Assembly (NCBI RefSeq): GCF_005281835.1
Contig: NZ_RZIS01000005.1
Coordinates: 186,001-250,000 of the forward strand
DNA length: 64,000 bases
Direction: 5' to 3'
From: Vibrio profundi
GTDB lineage: Bacteria > Pseudomonadota > Gammaproteobacteria > Enterobacterales > Vibrionaceae
The notes beneath the pieces were generated by a model, which saw only the letters and a program-made list of their open reading frames with translations, was not told where the DNA came from and ran no database searches. The stretch's first letter is position 1, and each line of letters begins with the position of its first letter. Positions 63,448 to 64,000 of this stretch are shown piece after piece. The translations under genes and the position numbers were made by a program.

Positions 63448-64000
63448 TCAGTTAGACTCTTCCTTGTTTAAGTCTTGTACCGGATTGCGGACAATAATGG
63501 CGTTAATATCATCGTTTTCTACGTACCAAGCTTTAATTGTTCTGGCTTGTTCGGCTGAATCAGTACGCAGGATCACTCGATAATATTTTTTGTATGGGTC
63601 GATAGCGGGTTCATATACCGAAGGAGATAGCTTTTCAATGAATGCTTCGGCGTTCTTCTTACTAGAAAAAGTGGCGAGTTGAACCAACCAATTTGCAGTC
63701 ATAGATGAAAACAGATCGGTTTTCGGGTTCTCGATTGCGTCGGCTTTACTAGCATGCCGTGGTGGCGCGACTAAATCGTCATCTTGGCTGATGAAAACGA
63801 TATCTTGGGTTTCGCCTGAAAGAATATACCTTTGGCTAAAATCGGGAAGGAAACTAAAGTCGCGCGCCCGCTGAGGGTGAGTTTTAGTGTACCAGAATTC
63901 AGTCAGTCCTACGCTGGTGGCAATCAGACAGAAAAAAAACAAGCTGGTAATGAAGTAGCGCTTGCGGCGAGTAGGTTTACGTATTTCCGGTAACTTTACT
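63448..64000 (-). CDS. SPOR-domain membrane protein of the T6SS cluster (5' end outside window)
   Basis: The frame is open to the window edge, so the start is not visible; an internal TTG at 63942 is not a convincing start. A basic cytoplasmic stretch (KPTRRKRYFITS), one membrane segment (LFFFCLIATSVGLTEFWY), an unstructured linker and a C-terminal SPOR domain (NWLVQLATFSSKKNAEAFIE to IIVRNP). SPOR domains bind denuded glycan strands of septal peptidoglycan. It lies 2 bases before tssM on the same strand. A role in anchoring or placing the T6SS complex is an inference. Confidence 0.85.
   Translation of the reverse strand, partial: VKLPEIRKPTRRKRYFITSLFFFCLIATSVGLTEFWYTKTHPQRARDFSFLPDFSQRYILSGETQDIVFISQDDDLVAPPRHASKADAIENPKTDLFSSMTANWLVQLATFSSKKNAEAFIEKLSPSVYEPAIDPYKKYYRVILRTDSAEQARTIKAWYVENDDINAIIVRNPVQDLNKEESN

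Noticed and set aside
1..64000. CRISPR array, insertion sequence, prophage, tRNA or rRNA
   Set aside because: No spaced direct repeats, transposase, integrase, phage gene or cloverleaf was seen anywhere in the window.

Overview
The window is a 64 kb stretch of a gammaproteobacterial chromosome, almost certainly a Vibrio. The evidence is a Vibrio-type DUF3316 secreted protein, a minus-strand OmpU/OmpN-like porin, a tandem glycine riboswitch ahead of an AgcS alanine/glycine symporter (an arrangement known from V. cholerae), a ShyB-like endopeptidase with a Zur box, many signalling proteins and a type VI secretion edge. The sequence shows no tRNA, rRNA, insertion sequence, prophage or CRISPR array.

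Region by region. 1-1547: tail of a glycerate kinase and manA, followed by a convergent membrane protein with a ClpP-like domain. 2893-12601: an ECF sigma factor/ChrR anti-sigma pair heads a tightly packed run of 12 genes (YbgA/TudS-like, photolyase, NTF2-like, SDR, FAD amine oxidase, DUF1365, cyclopropane-type fatty acid methyltransferase, DUF2878, chalcone-isomerase-like, DUF3833 lipoprotein). It looks like a singlet-oxygen/photo-oxidative stress and membrane-lipid remodelling operon, with a good ECF promoter in front. 12972-14270: a zinc-starvation (Zur) controlled M23 cell-wall endopeptidase. 14583-22012: porin, LysR regulator, MATE pump, DUF3316 protein, M32 carboxypeptidase, a 43-residue small ORF and a LysE/RhtB exporter. 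22114-26812: a symporter-like histidine kinase, its small membrane partner and a DUF3369/HD-GYP response regulator. 27025-28776: glycine symporter under a tandem glycine riboswitch. 28960-34717: a small membrane protein, a coiled-coil membrane protein, and a four-gene efflux system (TolC, HlyD and two ABC-2 permeases, no ATPase) behind a perfect 13-bp palindrome.

35629-41981: a CitA/DcuS-CitB/DcuR type two-component system, then zwf-pgl-gnd (oxidative pentose phosphate pathway) behind a perfect FNR box, a CRP-like site and a 10-bp palindrome. 42073-49403: small proteins, AraC regulator, YtoQ, an HD-GYP protein with a changed signature, a chemoreceptor, an orphan solute-binding protein and a TauE/SafE exporter. 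ytoQ and tauE carry the identical palindrome ATTGTATACAAT. 49609-52813: the tripartite tricarboxylate transporter tctCBA, with a strikingly structured 200-nt spacer between tctC and tctB.

53086-64000: an HD-GYP response regulator with a BarA-like hybrid kinase, divergent from an unrecognised 409-residue protein. This protein faces the end of a type VI secretion cluster (Ser/Thr kinase, TssM with a lost Walker A motif, SPOR protein) that runs off the right edge. Common themes are oxidative and envelope stress, c-di-GMP turnover (three HD-GYP proteins, no GGDEF protein), carboxylate and amino-acid transport, and T6SS.
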